Below are positions 32,626-41,670 of a stretch of 64,000 nucleotides of DNA, one piece after another. The stretch covers positions 2,294,001 to 2,358,000 of the forward strand of contig NZ_FOIU01000001.1 of NCBI RefSeq assembly GCF_900111495.1, read 5' to 3'. How positions within the stretch are numbered: position 1 is the first letter of the stretch; every line of letters starts with the position of its first letter. The notes beneath the pieces were generated by a model. The model searched no databases. It was not told where the DNA came from and saw nothing but the letters and a program-made list of their open reading frames with translations. The translations under genes and the position numbers were made by a program. The stretch comes from Chryseobacterium wanjuense (GTDB lineage Bacteria; Bacteroidota; Bacteroidia; Flavobacteriales; Weeksellaceae).

Positions 32626-34191
32626 TTATCTCGCAATGTTCACAGCTCTCGTTTCTCTGATTACTGTTACTTTTACCTGTCCCGGATATGTCAATTCGTT
32701 CTGAATTTTCTCCGAAATGTCGTAAGATAGCTGGGAAGCAACTTCATCGTTTACTTTTCCGCTTTCTACCATTACTCTTAATTCTCTACCCGCCTGAATT
32801 GCATATGCTGAAGATACTCCGTCGAAGCTTAAGGCAGCAGATTCAAGGTCTTTTAATCTTTGGATATAGGATTCCAACACCTGTCTTCTTGCGCCCGGTC
32901 TGGCTCCTGAAATAGCATCGGCAACCTGAATGATCGGAGACAATAATGAAGTCATTTCAACCTCGTCATGGTGAGCTCCGATTGCATTGATAACTTCTGC
33001 GTTTTCACCATACTTTTCAGCCCACTGCATACCTAGCAAAGCGTGAGGAAGTTCAGACTCCTGCTCAGGAACTTTTCCGATATCGTGAAGCAGACCTGCT
33101 CTTTTTGCCAGTTTTACATTTAAGCCTAATTCAGCAGCCATTGTTGCAGCAATATTCGCTACTTCTCTCGAGTGCTGTAATAAGTTTTGTCCGTAAGATG
33201 AACGGTATTTCATTCTACCTACGATTTTGATCAATTCCGGGTGTAATCCGTGAATTCCTAAATCGATGATCGTTCTTTTACCAACTTCAATGATCTCCTC
33301 TTCGATTTGTTTTCTTGTTTTTTCTACAACTTCTTCGATTCTCGCAGGGTGAATTCTACCGTCTGTTACCAATCTGTGAAGCGATAATCTTGCAATTTCT
33401 CTTCTTACAGGATCAAAACATGAAAGAAGAATCGCTTCCGGTGTATCATCAACGATGATTTCTACTCCTGTTACAGCTTCCAAAGCACGGATATTTCTAC
33501 CTTCTCTACCGATGATTCTACCTTTTACTTCATCAGATTCGATGTTGAAAACAGATACCGAATTTTCGATGGCCTGTTCTGTCCCGATTCTCTGAATAGT
33601 CTGAATAACGATCTTTCTTGCTTCGTTTTTCGCATTCATCTGCGCTTCTTCCATAATGCTCTGAACGTGTGCCTGAGCTCTGGTTTTTGCTTCAGCTTTC
33701 ATGGTTTCTACCAATTCTACTTTAGCTTCTTCTGCGGTGTAATTAGAAATCTTCTCAAGAACTTCAACTTTCTTAGCCATTGCTGTGTCTAGTTCCTGTT
33801 GTTTTCTTTCTAAAATTTCAGTTTTTTTGGCATAATCAGCAATCTGCTTATCCAAATCCTTTTCCAGTTTTCCTGTCTTGCTAAGCTCGTCGTTCAGCTT
33901 GTGCTCCTTATCCTTTATTCTTTTTTCAATCTCCTGCATTTTCTTTTCACGAGACTGAATATCTGCATCATGTTGAGATTTTAGCTCCAGGAATTTTTCT
34001 TTAGCCTGAAGATTTTTCTCTTTCTTTATGGATTCAGCTTGTACGTTAGCTTTTTCTATAAGGTTTTCGGCATTTTTCTTTGCATCATCTATAATAAATT
34101 TTGCTTTAGTATTCAGCGAACTTCTAGAGAAAAATATCCCTATCACGGCACCTATTACTAAACAAACAACGCCGATTATAACTTCTATCAT
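32626..34191 (-). CDS. rny: Ribonuclease Y
   Basis: A 521-residue membrane-anchored endoribonuclease that starts mRNA decay. Order of parts: N-terminal transmembrane helix (about 3-24), a long charged coiled coil (about 30-190), a KH RNA-binding domain with [20 protein letters not shown], and an HD domain whose metal residues appear in HSREVANIA and LLHDIGK. Full length and ending in the family tail ([14 protein letters not shown]). It lies downstream of 6S RNA and zapA on the same strand. Confidence 0.97.
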   Translation of the reverse strand: MIEVIIGVVCLVIGAVIGIFFSRSSLNTKAKFIIDDAKKNAENLIEKANVQAESIKKEKNLQAKEKFLELKSQHDADIQSREKKMQEIEKRIKDKEHKLNDELSKTGKLEKDLDKQIADYAKKTEILERKQQELDTAMAKKVEVLEKISNYTAEEAKVELVETMKAEAKTRAQAHVQSIMEEAQMNAKNEARKIVIQTIQRIGTEQAIENSVSVFNIESDEVKGRIIGREGRNIRALEAVTGVEIIVDDTPEAILLSCFDPVRREIARLSLHRLVTDGRIHPARIEEVVEKTRKQIEEEIIEVGKRTIIDLGIHGLHPELIKIVGRMKYRSSYGQNLLQHSREVANIAATMAAELGLNVKLAKRAGLLHDIGKVPEQESELPHALLGMQWAEKYGENAEVINAIGAHHDEVEMTSLLSPIIQVADAISGARPGARRQVLESYIQRLKDLESAALSFDGVSSAYAIQAGRELRVMVESGKVNDEVASQLSYDISEKIQNELTYPGQVKVTVIRETRAVNIAR

Positions 34192-34231
34192 AATTTATAT
34201 TGAGTTTTAATTGTCTTCACATTATAAAATA

Positions 34232-34402
34232 AAAAAACCCACAATAATCCAGAGATTGAGAGTAAACTCCTAATCAACACGATTTGAACTGATTTCCACT
34301 GTCTGTAATCCGGACGGAACCGGCACGCCATTCAATGGACATTTGTTCGGTAATTGTTTAGCGTTGAGTTTACCTTTAATGTGTTAGAATTATTGTAGGC
34401 AG
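34232..34402 (-). ncRNA. ssrS: 6S RNA
   Basis: On the minus strand the region folds as a long rod. The closing stem pairs CTACAATAATTC (complement of 34387-34398) with GGATTATTGTGG (complement of 34239-34250) over 12 pairs including two wobbles. A second stem pairs GTAAACTC with GAGTTTAC, a central open bubble follows, and the apical hairpin has CCGG arms. A run of seven T (complement of 34231-34237) ends it. Placement directly downstream of zapA is the known location of 6S RNA in E. coli and other bacteria. 6S RNA sequesters housekeeping RNA polymerase. Exact ends are estimated. Confidence 0.8.
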
Positions 34403-34419
34403 TTTGTCGGGAAAAAAAT

Positions 34420-34707
34420 CTATTTCCCTGTTTCATTCAACGATTGATTGATTATTGCTAATCTTTCGTTGGTAGAATGTATTGTTTTTTCGTAGTTCGC
34501 AGACACCACTTCGGCATTTGTACCCAATTTCAGAGCACACATGGCCAAAGCATCCTGTTTGTCTCTCACATCGAAGTTTTGTTCAAAATCTTTAATCATA
34601 TTCTCAATTTGCTTCCCTACCTTACGCAAAGTTTCTTCCTCTGCTGCCGGTACGTTCAGCGGATATACCCTTCCTGCAATGTTGATGGTTATTCTTCTTA
34701 CCTCCAT
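34420..34707 (-). CDS. zapA: Cell division protein ZapA
   Basis: A 95-residue cytoplasmic protein that bundles FtsZ filaments at midcell. The N-terminal part (ITINIAGRVYPLNVPAAEEETLRK) matches the ZapA head and the rest is a long helix forming the coiled-coil dimer (ALAMCALKLGTNAEVV). Its ATG overlaps the stop of the upstream gene (TAATG), so translation is coupled. 6S RNA follows on the same strand. Confidence 0.9.
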   Translation of the reverse strand: MEVRRITINIAGRVYPLNVPAAEEETLRKVGKQIENMIKDFEQNFDVRDKQDALAMCALKLGTNAEVVSANYEKTIHSTNERLAIINQSLNETGK

Positions 34708-35120
34708 TATAATCCACTGTTTTGAAGCTGAGCAATACAGAAATCTATTTCCTTTACCAATCTGTTGATGTGATTTTTCATCAATCTGTTGTGCTCAGGA
34801 TTTCCTGATATTGCTGAATAAAGTTTTATATTTTTTTGTTCTTCTGCTAATACCTGACTTTTTTTTCTTTCCTCATCATATTTCTTCTTCAGTTCTTCAT
34901 GCTCCGTATGCAATTCTGAGAACTTTTCAGTAAGATTTTTATAGTTTTTTTGTAATAATAAAATCTTTTTCTCTAATTCTGAAAAATTGTTTTCTAAATC
35001 TTGAAGCATTTCAGGTTTGTATATTCTAACTAATAGCAAAAATAACAAAATATTAATACTAACAAAAATAAAACTCCCTATATTTTGTAATGGCAACAAA
35101 AAAAGGAGATACAAAAGCAT
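34707..35120 (-). CDS. Membrane-anchored coiled-coil protein, unknown
   Basis: Up to 137 residues: one N-terminal hydrophobic segment (SFIFVSINILLFLLLVRIY) followed by a coiled coil (LENNFSELEKKILLLQKNYK ... HEELKKKYDEERKKSQV). I do not recognise it; the position before zapA and the shape suggest an envelope or division-associated accessory protein (inference). The only ATG (35120) lies inside the terminator hairpin of the upstream porT gene, so the true start may be a TTG at 35099 or 35096, still ahead of the membrane helix. Confidence 0.65.
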   Translation of the reverse strand: MLLYLLFLLPLQNIGSFIFVSINILLFLLLVRIYKPEMLQDLENNFSELEKKILLLQKNYKNLTEKFSELHTEHEELKKKYDEERKKSQVLAEEQKNIKLYSAISGNPEHNRLMKNHINRLVKEIDFCIAQLQNSGL

Positions 35121-35127
35121 CTCCTTT
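35098..35127 (-). terminator. Intrinsic terminator of porT
   Basis: On the minus strand AAAGGAGAT (complement of 35119-35127) pairs with ATCTCCTTT (complement of 35102-35110), followed by T residues. It overlaps the nominal start of the next gene. Confidence 0.8.
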
Positions 35128-35147
35128 ATTATTTTTAAGCTAAATTC

Positions 35148-35930
35148 TTATTCAAATTTAAGAACAAAAAACACCGCTCTGGTCTGTAAAGTAGACATTG
35201 CTGCCGTCCAGTACGGAGGTGTTGTCGCATTATCTGCCACGATCTCGTTGTTCATAATGAAAGTCCCTCTGATGGCAGGTGTTAATTTAAACTTGTTAAA
35301 GTAAAACTGAACTCCCATTTCTGCAGACCACGCAAAATTGTGCGTCGTAGATCTGAAAACCTGCTGAAGGTTATCATCAGTAGAATCTGAATTCGACTGT
35401 AGATTTACGATATAATTCACACCCGCTGCAACGTAAGGCCTTGAGTTGTACCATCTGTTTCCGTGGAATTCTAATAACACAGGAACATCCACCAAAGTTG
35501 TTTTAACCTCTCTTACTCTGTCATTTTCAGTAAGCGGAATCGGAGTGAATGGAGGATTTGTTAAAGTTCCTGCAGCATACTGGTCGTTTGATTGTGTATT
35601 GAAAGTCAATTGTCTCTGACCAAATTGTAACCCTGGTTCTAATCTTAAGTCTAAATAATCGTTCAGTCTCCATTTTGCGATCAATCCGGCACCGAAACTG
35701 TAGCTTTCTTTAGATGTAACAAGATTCTGATTATTATTCATACCATATCTGGGATTCAAAACGATACGATAGTCTAGTCTGTTGCCATTCAAATAAAAAC
35801 CCCAACTGAATTTCTGCTCGTCAAAGTCTTCCAACTTATCCATTCTGTTTCGGGTTCTAAATTGCGCGTTTGCCAAAACTGCAATATTTACTGAGGCTAA
35901 AACCAGTGCTTTTAATAAAAATTTATTCAT
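35148..35930 (-). CDS. porT: Type IX secretion protein PorT
   Basis: A 260-residue outer-membrane beta-barrel protein (signal peptide to about residue 22, VLANAQ) of the PorT/SprT family, needed for the type IX secretion system of Bacteroidota. It has the typical start FRTRNRMDKLEDFDEQKFSWGFYLN, alternating strands, and a C-terminal aromatic strand ending FFVLKFE. The order hypothetical-ubiE-porT with 3-base gaps indicates one operon. Its presence implies gliding or T9SS-dependent protein export. Confidence 0.88.
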   Translation of the reverse strand: MNKFLLKALVLASVNIAVLANAQFRTRNRMDKLEDFDEQKFSWGFYLNGNRLDYRIVLNPRYGMNNNQNLVTSKESYSFGAGLIAKWRLNDYLDLRLEPGLQFGQRQLTFNTQSNDQYAAGTLTNPPFTPIPLTENDRVREVKTTLVDVPVLLEFHGNRWYNSRPYVAAGVNYIVNLQSNSDSTDDNLQQVFRSTTHNFAWSAEMGVQFYFNKFKLTPAIRGTFIMNNEIVADNATTPPYWTAAMSTLQTRAVFFVLKFE

Positions 35931-35933
35931 AGG

Positions 35934-36665
35934 TTACTTTGTTGCTTTATAAATTGTGGCTATACCTAAACTTAGTTTTTTATATTCAACTTTTTTAAAT
36001 CCTGTATCTAAAAGAATTTGTCTCATTTTTTCCCCGAAAGGGAAAGCATTTACAGAATCCGGAAGGTATGTGTATGCCCTATTATCTTTAGAAACCAGTC
36101 TGCCGATGGCAGGTAATATATTTTTGAAATAAAACATATAAAATGGTGCTAAAAATCCCTCAACCTTTGAAAACTCCAGTATATAAACACTCTTGTTATC
36201 CTTTACTACTCTTCTTAACTCTGCTAAACCTTTGGTAAGATTTTCAAAATTCCTTACTCCAAATGCAACGGAAACAGCATCGAATCTATTGTCCTCGAAA
36301 GGTAAATTTTCTGCATCTCCCTTTTGCATGGAAATTTTGCCGTCTAATTTAAGTTTTTTTATTTTAATAACGCCAACATTTAACATTTGTTGCGATAAAT
36401 CTAAACCAATTACTTTTGCACCGGTTCCTTTTTCTATCGTAATTGCTAAATCTCCCGTTCCTGTAGCCACATCCAGCACTTCCTGCGGATTGTCATTTTT
36501 CATCCATTTCACCAAAGTATTTCTCCACAAAACATCAATTTTCATGGACAAAACATGATTCAGAAGATCATATTTTGGTGCAATATTGTCGAACATGTCC
36601 TCTACCTGGCTTTTCTTTGTAGCCTCCGAATTGTAGGGCGTAACTTGGTTTATATCTTTTGTCAA
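35934..36665 (-). CDS. ubiE: Demethylmenaquinone methyltransferase
   Basis: A 243-residue class I SAM methyltransferase (UbiE/MenG) catalysing the last step of menaquinone synthesis. Motif I is LDVATGTGDLAI, then GLDLSQQML, and the UbiE signature occurs as DAVSVAFGVRNFENLTKGL. The N-terminus VEDMFDNIAPKYDLLNHVLS is canonical. It has 3-base gaps to both neighbours. The organism probably uses menaquinone with the bd oxidase encoded at 54.7 kb. Confidence 0.96.
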   Translation of the reverse strand: MTKDINQVTPYNSEATKKSQVEDMFDNIAPKYDLLNHVLSMKIDVLWRNTLVKWMKNDNPQEVLDVATGTGDLAITIEKGTGAKVIGLDLSQQMLNVGVIKIKKLKLDGKISMQKGDAENLPFEDNRFDAVSVAFGVRNFENLTKGLAELRRVVKDNKSVYILEFSKVEGFLAPFYMFYFKNILPAIGRLVSKDNRAYTYLPDSVNAFPFGEKMRQILLDTGFKKVEYKKLSLGIATIYKATK

Positions 36666-36668
36666 AAC

Positions 36669-37238
36669 TTAAAACTTGTAATATTCTTTATAATAATTCA
36701 GATAATCCTGCTTTCTGAAGATCTTTGATCTGGATTCTACCTGCTGGATATTCTTGATGATCTTGTCATAATCTTCATCTACATTATAGTAAAAATCGTC
36801 TGTAAACAGCTTATTGAAGTGTTTTGCACCTCCATAATATGTTTTCCCGTCGATCACAACCTTATCAAGCGCCAAAAGTAGTGAATCTTTTTTAAGGTTG
36901 TATCCATAATATTGATCATTAATATAATAATCCTGATGAGCGATGTTGATCAACCCTCGAATTTTATTTACTTCAAAAGCAGAATCGTATAATAATTTTT
37001 TATTTTGGTCGAAAACTTTAATAGAATTTTTACCTTTATTCAAATCTACCGGAACAGTCTGCCCTGCGGCGATAGTCCCTTCCGAGCTGTTATTAATTTT
37101 ATAGTAATAGGTATTGGGAGTAGGATTATCTACTACGTAATAGTTCTTTTTGGCTAAAAAAAGGAAGTAGACCCCAAAGGCAACGACAAACGCTACAACT
37201 GCAATAACTAAGCCTTTTAAGGACGGATTGTTTTTCAT
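36669..37238 (-). CDS. Membrane-anchored protein, unknown
   Basis: A 189-residue protein with a single N-terminal helix (about 10-27, VIAVVAFVVAFGVYFLFL) and a hydrophilic Tyr/Lys/Asp-rich exported domain (NPTPNTYYYKINNSSEG, then DYYINDQYYGYNLKKDSLL). I do not recognise a family. It is the first gene of the ubiE-porT operon, starting about 100 bp from the divergent KAS III-like gene. Confidence 0.65.
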   Translation of the reverse strand: MKNNPSLKGLVIAVVAFVVAFGVYFLFLAKKNYYVVDNPTPNTYYYKINNSSEGTIAAGQTVPVDLNKGKNSIKVFDQNKKLLYDSAFEVNKIRGLINIAHQDYYINDQYYGYNLKKDSLLLALDKVVIDGKTYYGGAKHFNKLFTDDFYYNVDEDYDKIIKNIQQVESRSKIFRKQDYLNYYKEYYKF

Positions 37239-37305
37239 AGATTGTAAAGTACAATTTTTGCAAATTTAATAATATTTTTAATTCTCCGTTATTAATATTA
37301 ATTAT

Positions 37306-37313
37306 TAACTTTG
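37306..37313 (+). promoter_or_regulatory. Candidate -7 promoter box (TAACTTTG)
   Basis: TAACTTTG fits TAnnTTTG and lies 28 bases before the ATG at 37342. The upstream sequence is AT-rich without a clear -33 TTG. Confidence 0.45.
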
Positions 37314-37341
37314 CGTCTTTAAAAAAAAATCATATAAACGA

Positions 37342-38409
37342 ATGCCGAATACGATCATTATTGGTTCTGGATCTTACCTTCCCAACAGAATTATCGGGAG
37401 AGACTATTTCTTAGGTTCAGAGTTTTATTCAGAAGATGGGGAAAAGATAGACAAGCCTGTCGAAGAAACGATTGCGAAATTTGTAGAGATCACAGAGATA
37501 GAAAACAGGAGATTCATTGATGAGGACCTATCAAACTCAAAAATCGGTTATGAAGCTGCAAAATTAGCCATTGCAGATGCAAAAATAGATCAGGAAGAAT
37601 TAGATTATATTATTTACGCAAGTAATTTCGGGGAAGTTACCGAACACGGATATGCCGACTTCATGCCGACAATGGCTGCAAGAGTAAAGAATAAATTAGG
37701 CATTAAAAACAGAAAATGCGTAACATACGATATGCTTTTCGGATGTCCGGGATGGGTGGAAGCAATGATTCTGGCGGATAATTTAATTAAAGCCAACGTT
37801 GCCAAAACAATCCTTGTGATCGGAGGAGAAACATTGAGCAGGGTAACAGATCCGCATGACAGAAACAGAATGATCTTCGCAGACGGAGCCGGTGCTGTAG
37901 TGGTAAAAGCTACTGACGAGGAAAACGTAGGGATCATCGCTCACAATACGATTTGTGATAACGGTATTGAGCTGGATTACCTGGCTAACGGACCTTCTAT
38001 CAATAAAGAATCTGACCAGACTCGTTTATTTGTAAGAATGCAGGGAAGAAAAATTTATGAGTACGCTCTTAAAAATGTTCCTAACGCCATTAAAGAAACT
38101 ATTGAAGACGCAGGTCTTTCTATTGAAGATATCAATAAAATCCTGATCCACCAAGCGAATGCTAAAATGGATTACGCCATGATTGAAAGACTTCACAAGC
38201 TTTATGATGTGAAAGATTACGACCATTCTATCTCTCCGATGACGATTCAGGATTTCGGGAATTCTTCTGTAGCAACGATTCCTACGATGTATGATTTAAT
38301 AATTAAAGGAAAAATGGACGGTCAAACGTTTAAAGAAAAAGGTAACATTGTGATGACTTCGGTAGGTGCCGGAATGAACATCAATGCTATCGTTTACAGA
38401 TTTCCTTAA
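37342..38409 (+). CDS. 3-oxoacyl-ACP synthase III-like enzyme
   Basis: A 355-residue thiolase-fold condensing enzyme. The catalytic triad is visible as Cys in FGCPGWVEA, His in ILIHQANAKM, and Asn in GNSSVATIP. It is longer than housekeeping FabH (about 320-335) because of an insertion near the N-terminus (FLGSEFYSEDGEKIDKP). No fab operon surrounds it, so a special role in branched-chain initiation or aryl-polyene/secondary lipid synthesis is possible but unproven. A terminator follows. Confidence 0.85.
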   Translation: MPNTIIIGSGSYLPNRIIGRDYFLGSEFYSEDGEKIDKPVEETIAKFVEITEIENRRFIDEDLSNSKIGYEAAKLAIADAKIDQEELDYIIYASNFGEVTEHGYADFMPTMAARVKNKLGIKNRKCVTYDMLFGCPGWVEAMILADNLIKANVAKTILVIGGETLSRVTDPHDRNRMIFADGAGAVVVKATDEENVGIIAHNTICDNGIELDYLANGPSINKESDQTRLFVRMQGRKIYEYALKNVPNAIKETIEDAGLSIEDINKILIHQANAKMDYAMIERLHKLYDVKDYDHSISPMTIQDFGNSSVATIPTMYDLIIKGKMDGQTFKEKGNIVMTSVGAGMNINAIVYRFP

Positions 38410-38432
38410 TAATATTTAATGTAAATAGATAT

Positions 38433-38468
38433 AAAAAGCACAGGGAAACTATTCTTTGTGCTTTTTTT
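38433..38468 (+). terminator. Intrinsic terminator after KAS III-like gene
   Basis: AAAAAGCACA (38433-38442) pairs with TGTGCTTTTT (38457-38466), with a 14-base loop and a T-run. It overlaps the apparent upstream extension of the next gene. Confidence 0.8.
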
Positions 38469-38478
38469 AAACTTAATT

Positions 38479-39684
38479 ATGCAAAGAAATTTTTTAATAA
38501 TTGCAGCCATTTTCTTGTTTCTGGAAGTATATATCTATCAGGCAATAAGAACCTTAACGGATAATTTCTGGATAAGACTGGGATATTGGATCGTTACATT
38601 GACCGTTTATGGAGTCTTTGCCTACGAGATCACCCATTTTCAAAGGTCAGACAGAAGTACGGTGCGAATGCAAATCATGATTTCCGTGTTTTTGGTTTTT
38701 ATTTTGCCTAAAGTTTTCATCGTTTTATTTTTATTAATTGATGATATTTTCAGGACAGGAAGTTATCTGGTGGGATTAACAAGACCGTCTGAAAGCTTTT
38801 TTCCGGAAAGAAGAAAATTCTTAAGCCTTGTGGGATTAGGACTCGGAGGCGTGCTTTCTGCTTTGTTCATTGATGGAATTACGTTTGGAAAATACCGTCA
38901 CAAAGTGAGAAAAGTTAAAGTAAAAATAGCCAATCTGCCCAAAAGCTTCAAAGGGTATAAAATCATCCAGATTTCGGACGTTCACAGCGGAAGTTTTGGC
39001 GATCCGAGCAAGCTGGAACATGCGATTAATTTGATTAATGAACAAAATCCTGACCTCGTTTTATTCACAGGAGATATGGTGAACAATGTTGCAGAGGAAT
39101 TCAAACCTTTTATTCCGTTGTTTTCTACAATTAAATCTAAAGACGGAAAGCTTGCCGTGCTTGGAAATCACGATTATGGCGACTATATCAGCTGGCCTTC
39201 TCCGGATGCAAAAAAACAAAATCTTGAAACCCTGATCGATTATGAAAAACAGGCCGGTTTTGATATGTTGAGAAATGAAAACAGGGTAATCGAGAAAAAC
39301 GGAGAAAAATTATACATTCTTGGCGTTGAAAACTGGGGATTAAAGCCTTTTCCACAATACGGAAAACTTGATGAAGCAATAAAAGATGTCCCGGAATCTG
39401 CGGCAAAAATATTAATGAGCCACGACCCTACCCATTTCGATTATGTGGTAAAAAAACACCCGGGAAATGTTCAGTTGACACTCTCAGGACACACTCACGG
39501 AATGCAGTTTGGTTTGGATTTGAAAAATATAAAGTGGTCACCGGTACAGTATAAATATCCGAAATGGGCAGATTTATACGAAAGTGAAGGAAAAATGCTC
39601 TATGTAAACAGAGGTTTTGGAGTATTGGCTTATCCCGGAAGAGTCGGGGTTTTGCCGGAAATTACACTTTTTGAGTTGGCTTAG
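38479..39684 (+). CDS. Membrane-anchored metallophosphoesterase
   Basis: A 401-residue YkuE-like phosphoesterase. Four N-terminal hydrophobic helices (about 1-140) precede a calcineurin-like domain with all metal motifs: ISDVHSG, FTGDMVNN, GNHDYGD, MSHDPTHFD and LSGHTHGMQ. The ATG at 38479 is chosen because the longer frame starts inside the upstream terminator. The catalytic domain should face the periplasm. The substrate may be a lipid or nucleotide diphosphate; not deducible. Confidence 0.87.
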   Translation: MQRNFLIIAAIFLFLEVYIYQAIRTLTDNFWIRLGYWIVTLTVYGVFAYEITHFQRSDRSTVRMQIMISVFLVFILPKVFIVLFLLIDDIFRTGSYLVGLTRPSESFFPERRKFLSLVGLGLGGVLSALFIDGITFGKYRHKVRKVKVKIANLPKSFKGYKIIQISDVHSGSFGDPSKLEHAINLINEQNPDLVLFTGDMVNNVAEEFKPFIPLFSTIKSKDGKLAVLGNHDYGDYISWPSPDAKKQNLETLIDYEKQAGFDMLRNENRVIEKNGEKLYILGVENWGLKPFPQYGKLDEAIKDVPESAAKILMSHDPTHFDYVVKKHPGNVQLTLSGHTHGMQFGLDLKNIKWSPVQYKYPKWADLYESEGKMLYVNRGFGVLAYPGRVGVLPEITLFELA

Positions 39685-39779
39685 AGGCGTTGTGGGGTGC
39701 GGGATGCGAGTTTGTGAGGAACGGTTATCGTATTTAAATCTCGAAACTCGTATCTCGAAACTGGAAACTGAAAAACTCT
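39685..39779. repeat. Low-complexity imperfect palindrome
   Basis: GAG/GCG-rich words (gtgcgggatgcgagtttgtg) followed by inverted CTCGAAACTCG-type words (about 39739-39760). It can form a weak hairpin between convergent genes and resembles the spacer at 5958-6107. Confidence 0.55.
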
Positions 39780-40530
39780 AAAAAATATAATCTTTCATAC
39801 GGGAAGTTGCTAATTCTTTCTCGTTGATAAAAGTAAGGAGGGCATCTAATTTGTCCTCCATTTTTTTGCCCGAAGAAATCTTTCTGTAGAACGGAAGATC
39901 AAACGGATATACACTGAAATCCGTGAATTGCCATGAATTAAGATAAATCAAAACAAACTCATCATTTTTCAAGGTTTCGAACACCATATTCTGGTAATAT
40001 TTCATCGGCAGGATCTGAAACACAAAATCATTGTAAGGAAGCTGACTGTAAGGAGAAATGCTTTCCGGAACTATACTCAATCCCTCTTCTTCGGTGATTT
40101 CCGTATCCCTTTTCAGGCGTTTGAACGGGAAAAGAATATTGGCATTGTCGATATTGGAGACATAACTAAACTCCAACAATTTTAAACTTTCCTGGGACAG
40201 CTTTATATCTTTTTGGCGAATTCCTTTGATCTGTTTTTCCAAAAGATTCTGAATAGATTTCTTAGCCTCTTCAATTTCCTGAAGGTTTGAATTTTTATTA
40301 TAAAAAGCAATTTCATGCCCTTTGGATGAAATTGCTTTTATCAAATTCTGAAGTTTTTCTGCAATGGAAATCTCAACAAAAAAACTTGCTTTTATATCAT
40401 GAATATCTAAAATTCTGAGAATAGCTTTCGTATTGTCAATGGTAATTTTTAATCTCTCATCATCAGAAATTTGACTGCCGTTTTTAGCGTCAGATTCAAT
40501 ATTTATAATGTTAAAAGTTAATAAAACCAT
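39778..40530 (-). CDS. Polysaccharide deacetylase-like protein, degenerate
   Basis: A 250-residue protein with the NodB-homology layout of XrtA-associated deacetylases: strand LLTFNIINIES, then ILRILDIHDIKASFFVEISIAEK, then SSKGHEIAFYN, and a C-terminal block FVLIYLNSWQFTDFSVYPFD. The metal-binding Asp of the usual TFD.D motif is Asn here (TFNIIN), and the second His of the H-x3-H motif is also not evident, so catalytic activity is doubtful. No signal peptide. It lies about 85 bp downstream of the threonine dehydrogenase gene. Confidence 0.65.
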   Translation of the reverse strand: MVLLTFNIINIESDAKNGSQISDDERLKITIDNTKAILRILDIHDIKASFFVEISIAEKLQNLIKAISSKGHEIAFYNKNSNLQEIEEAKKSIQNLLEKQIKGIRQKDIKLSQESLKLLEFSYVSNIDNANILFPFKRLKRDTEITEEEGLSIVPESISPYSQLPYNDFVFQILPMKYYQNMVFETLKNDEFVLIYLNSWQFTDFSVYPFDLPFYRKISSGKKMEDKLDALLTFINEKELATSRMKDYIF

Positions 40531-40615
40531 TTAAATTAAATTTTAGATAAATTTTGTATTAAATTAATAATCAAGTGTTAAATAGATTTTTATTTAAACA
40601 CTAACTTTAAGTAAA

Positions 40616-41581
40616 TTAATTTTTAGCTAATTTCACTTTTAAATTTTTGATCATATCTTTTGTCATCTCAGAAATTCCAAAATCATAAGATAATCCCCAG
40701 TCTTTTTTTGCAACAGAATCATCAATCGACGCCGGCCAAGAATCTGCAATAGCCTGTCTGAAATCCGGCTTATAATCGATTTCAAATTCCGGAATTTCTT
40801 TCTTGATTTCTTCTGCCAATTCTTTTGGAGTAAAAGACATTCCACCCAAATTGTAAGACGAACGAACCGTCAAGTTTTCCTTCGGAGCTTCCATTAATTT
40901 TAATGTTGCGTTGATCGCGTCATCCATATACAACATCGGCATTCCTGTATTTTCGGAAATGAAACTTGTATATTTTCCTTCTTCGATTGCTTCGTAGAAA
41001 ATCTCAACGGCATAGTCGGTTGTTCCTCCCCCTGCCGGAGTTTTCCATGAAATAAGTCCCGGATATCTGATACTTCTTACATCTACCCCATGCTTGTCGA
41101 AATAATATTCACACCATTTTTCACCCGCCATTTTTGAAATACCGTATACAGTTGTCGGATTCAAAACTACATCTTGTTCAACATTTTCCTTCGGAATTCC
41201 TTTCCCGAAAACCGCAATTGAACTTGGCCAGAAAATCTTTTGGATAAGACCTTCTTTTGCCATTTCACAAAAATGAAGAAGAGGTTCAAGATTCAATTTC
41301 CATGCGAAAATCGGCTGCTTTTCAGAAGTTCCTGATAACAGTGAAGCCAGGTGATAAACGGTCGTAATATCGTAATCTTTAATTACCTGTCTCACCAGTT
41401 GGGTATTGGTAACATCCATTCTTTCATAATGTCCTGCAGCGGTGATTCCCTTTTGCCATCTGTCAAGCCCTGAAGCAACTACATTATCTGCTCCGTGAAT
41501 TTCAACAAGTCTGTTTGTAAGCTCGGTGCCGATTTGTCCTAAAGCACCTGTAATAAGTATTTTTTCCGTGTGGGATTCCAT
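40616..41581 (-). CDS. L-threonine 3-dehydrogenase, short-chain type
   Basis: A 321-residue NAD-dependent enzyme of the extended SDR/epimerase family. It has the cofactor loop TGALGQIGTEL, the catalytic YGISKMAGEKW (Tyr-x3-Lys), and the block SIRYPGLISWKTPAGGGTTDYA typical of the SDR-type threonine dehydrogenases described from flavobacteria. It oxidises threonine to 2-amino-3-oxobutyrate, which Kbl converts to glycine and acetyl-CoA; kbl is not in the window. Confidence is high for the family and good for the reaction. Confidence 0.85.
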   Translation of the reverse strand: MESHTEKILITGALGQIGTELTNRLVEIHGADNVVASGLDRWQKGITAAGHYERMDVTNTQLVRQVIKDYDITTVYHLASLLSGTSEKQPIFAWKLNLEPLLHFCEMAKEGLIQKIFWPSSIAVFGKGIPKENVEQDVVLNPTTVYGISKMAGEKWCEYYFDKHGVDVRSIRYPGLISWKTPAGGGTTDYAVEIFYEAIEEGKYTSFISENTGMPMLYMDDAINATLKLMEAPKENLTVRSSYNLGGMSFTPKELAEEIKKEIPEFEIDYKPDFRQAIADSWPASIDDSVAKKDWGLSYDFGISEMTKDMIKNLKVKLAKN

Positions 41582-41670
41582 TTTTCTTTTTATTAGTTGA
41601 CAAAAGCAAAAGTAAATATTTTAGAGCCTATCTTAAAACAAAATTGTAAATTCGATTACAAAATTTGCAA

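Noticed and set aside
38458..38478. Upstream start of the metallophosphoesterase
   Set aside because: It lies in the terminator of the preceding gene; the ATG at 38479 is the natural start.
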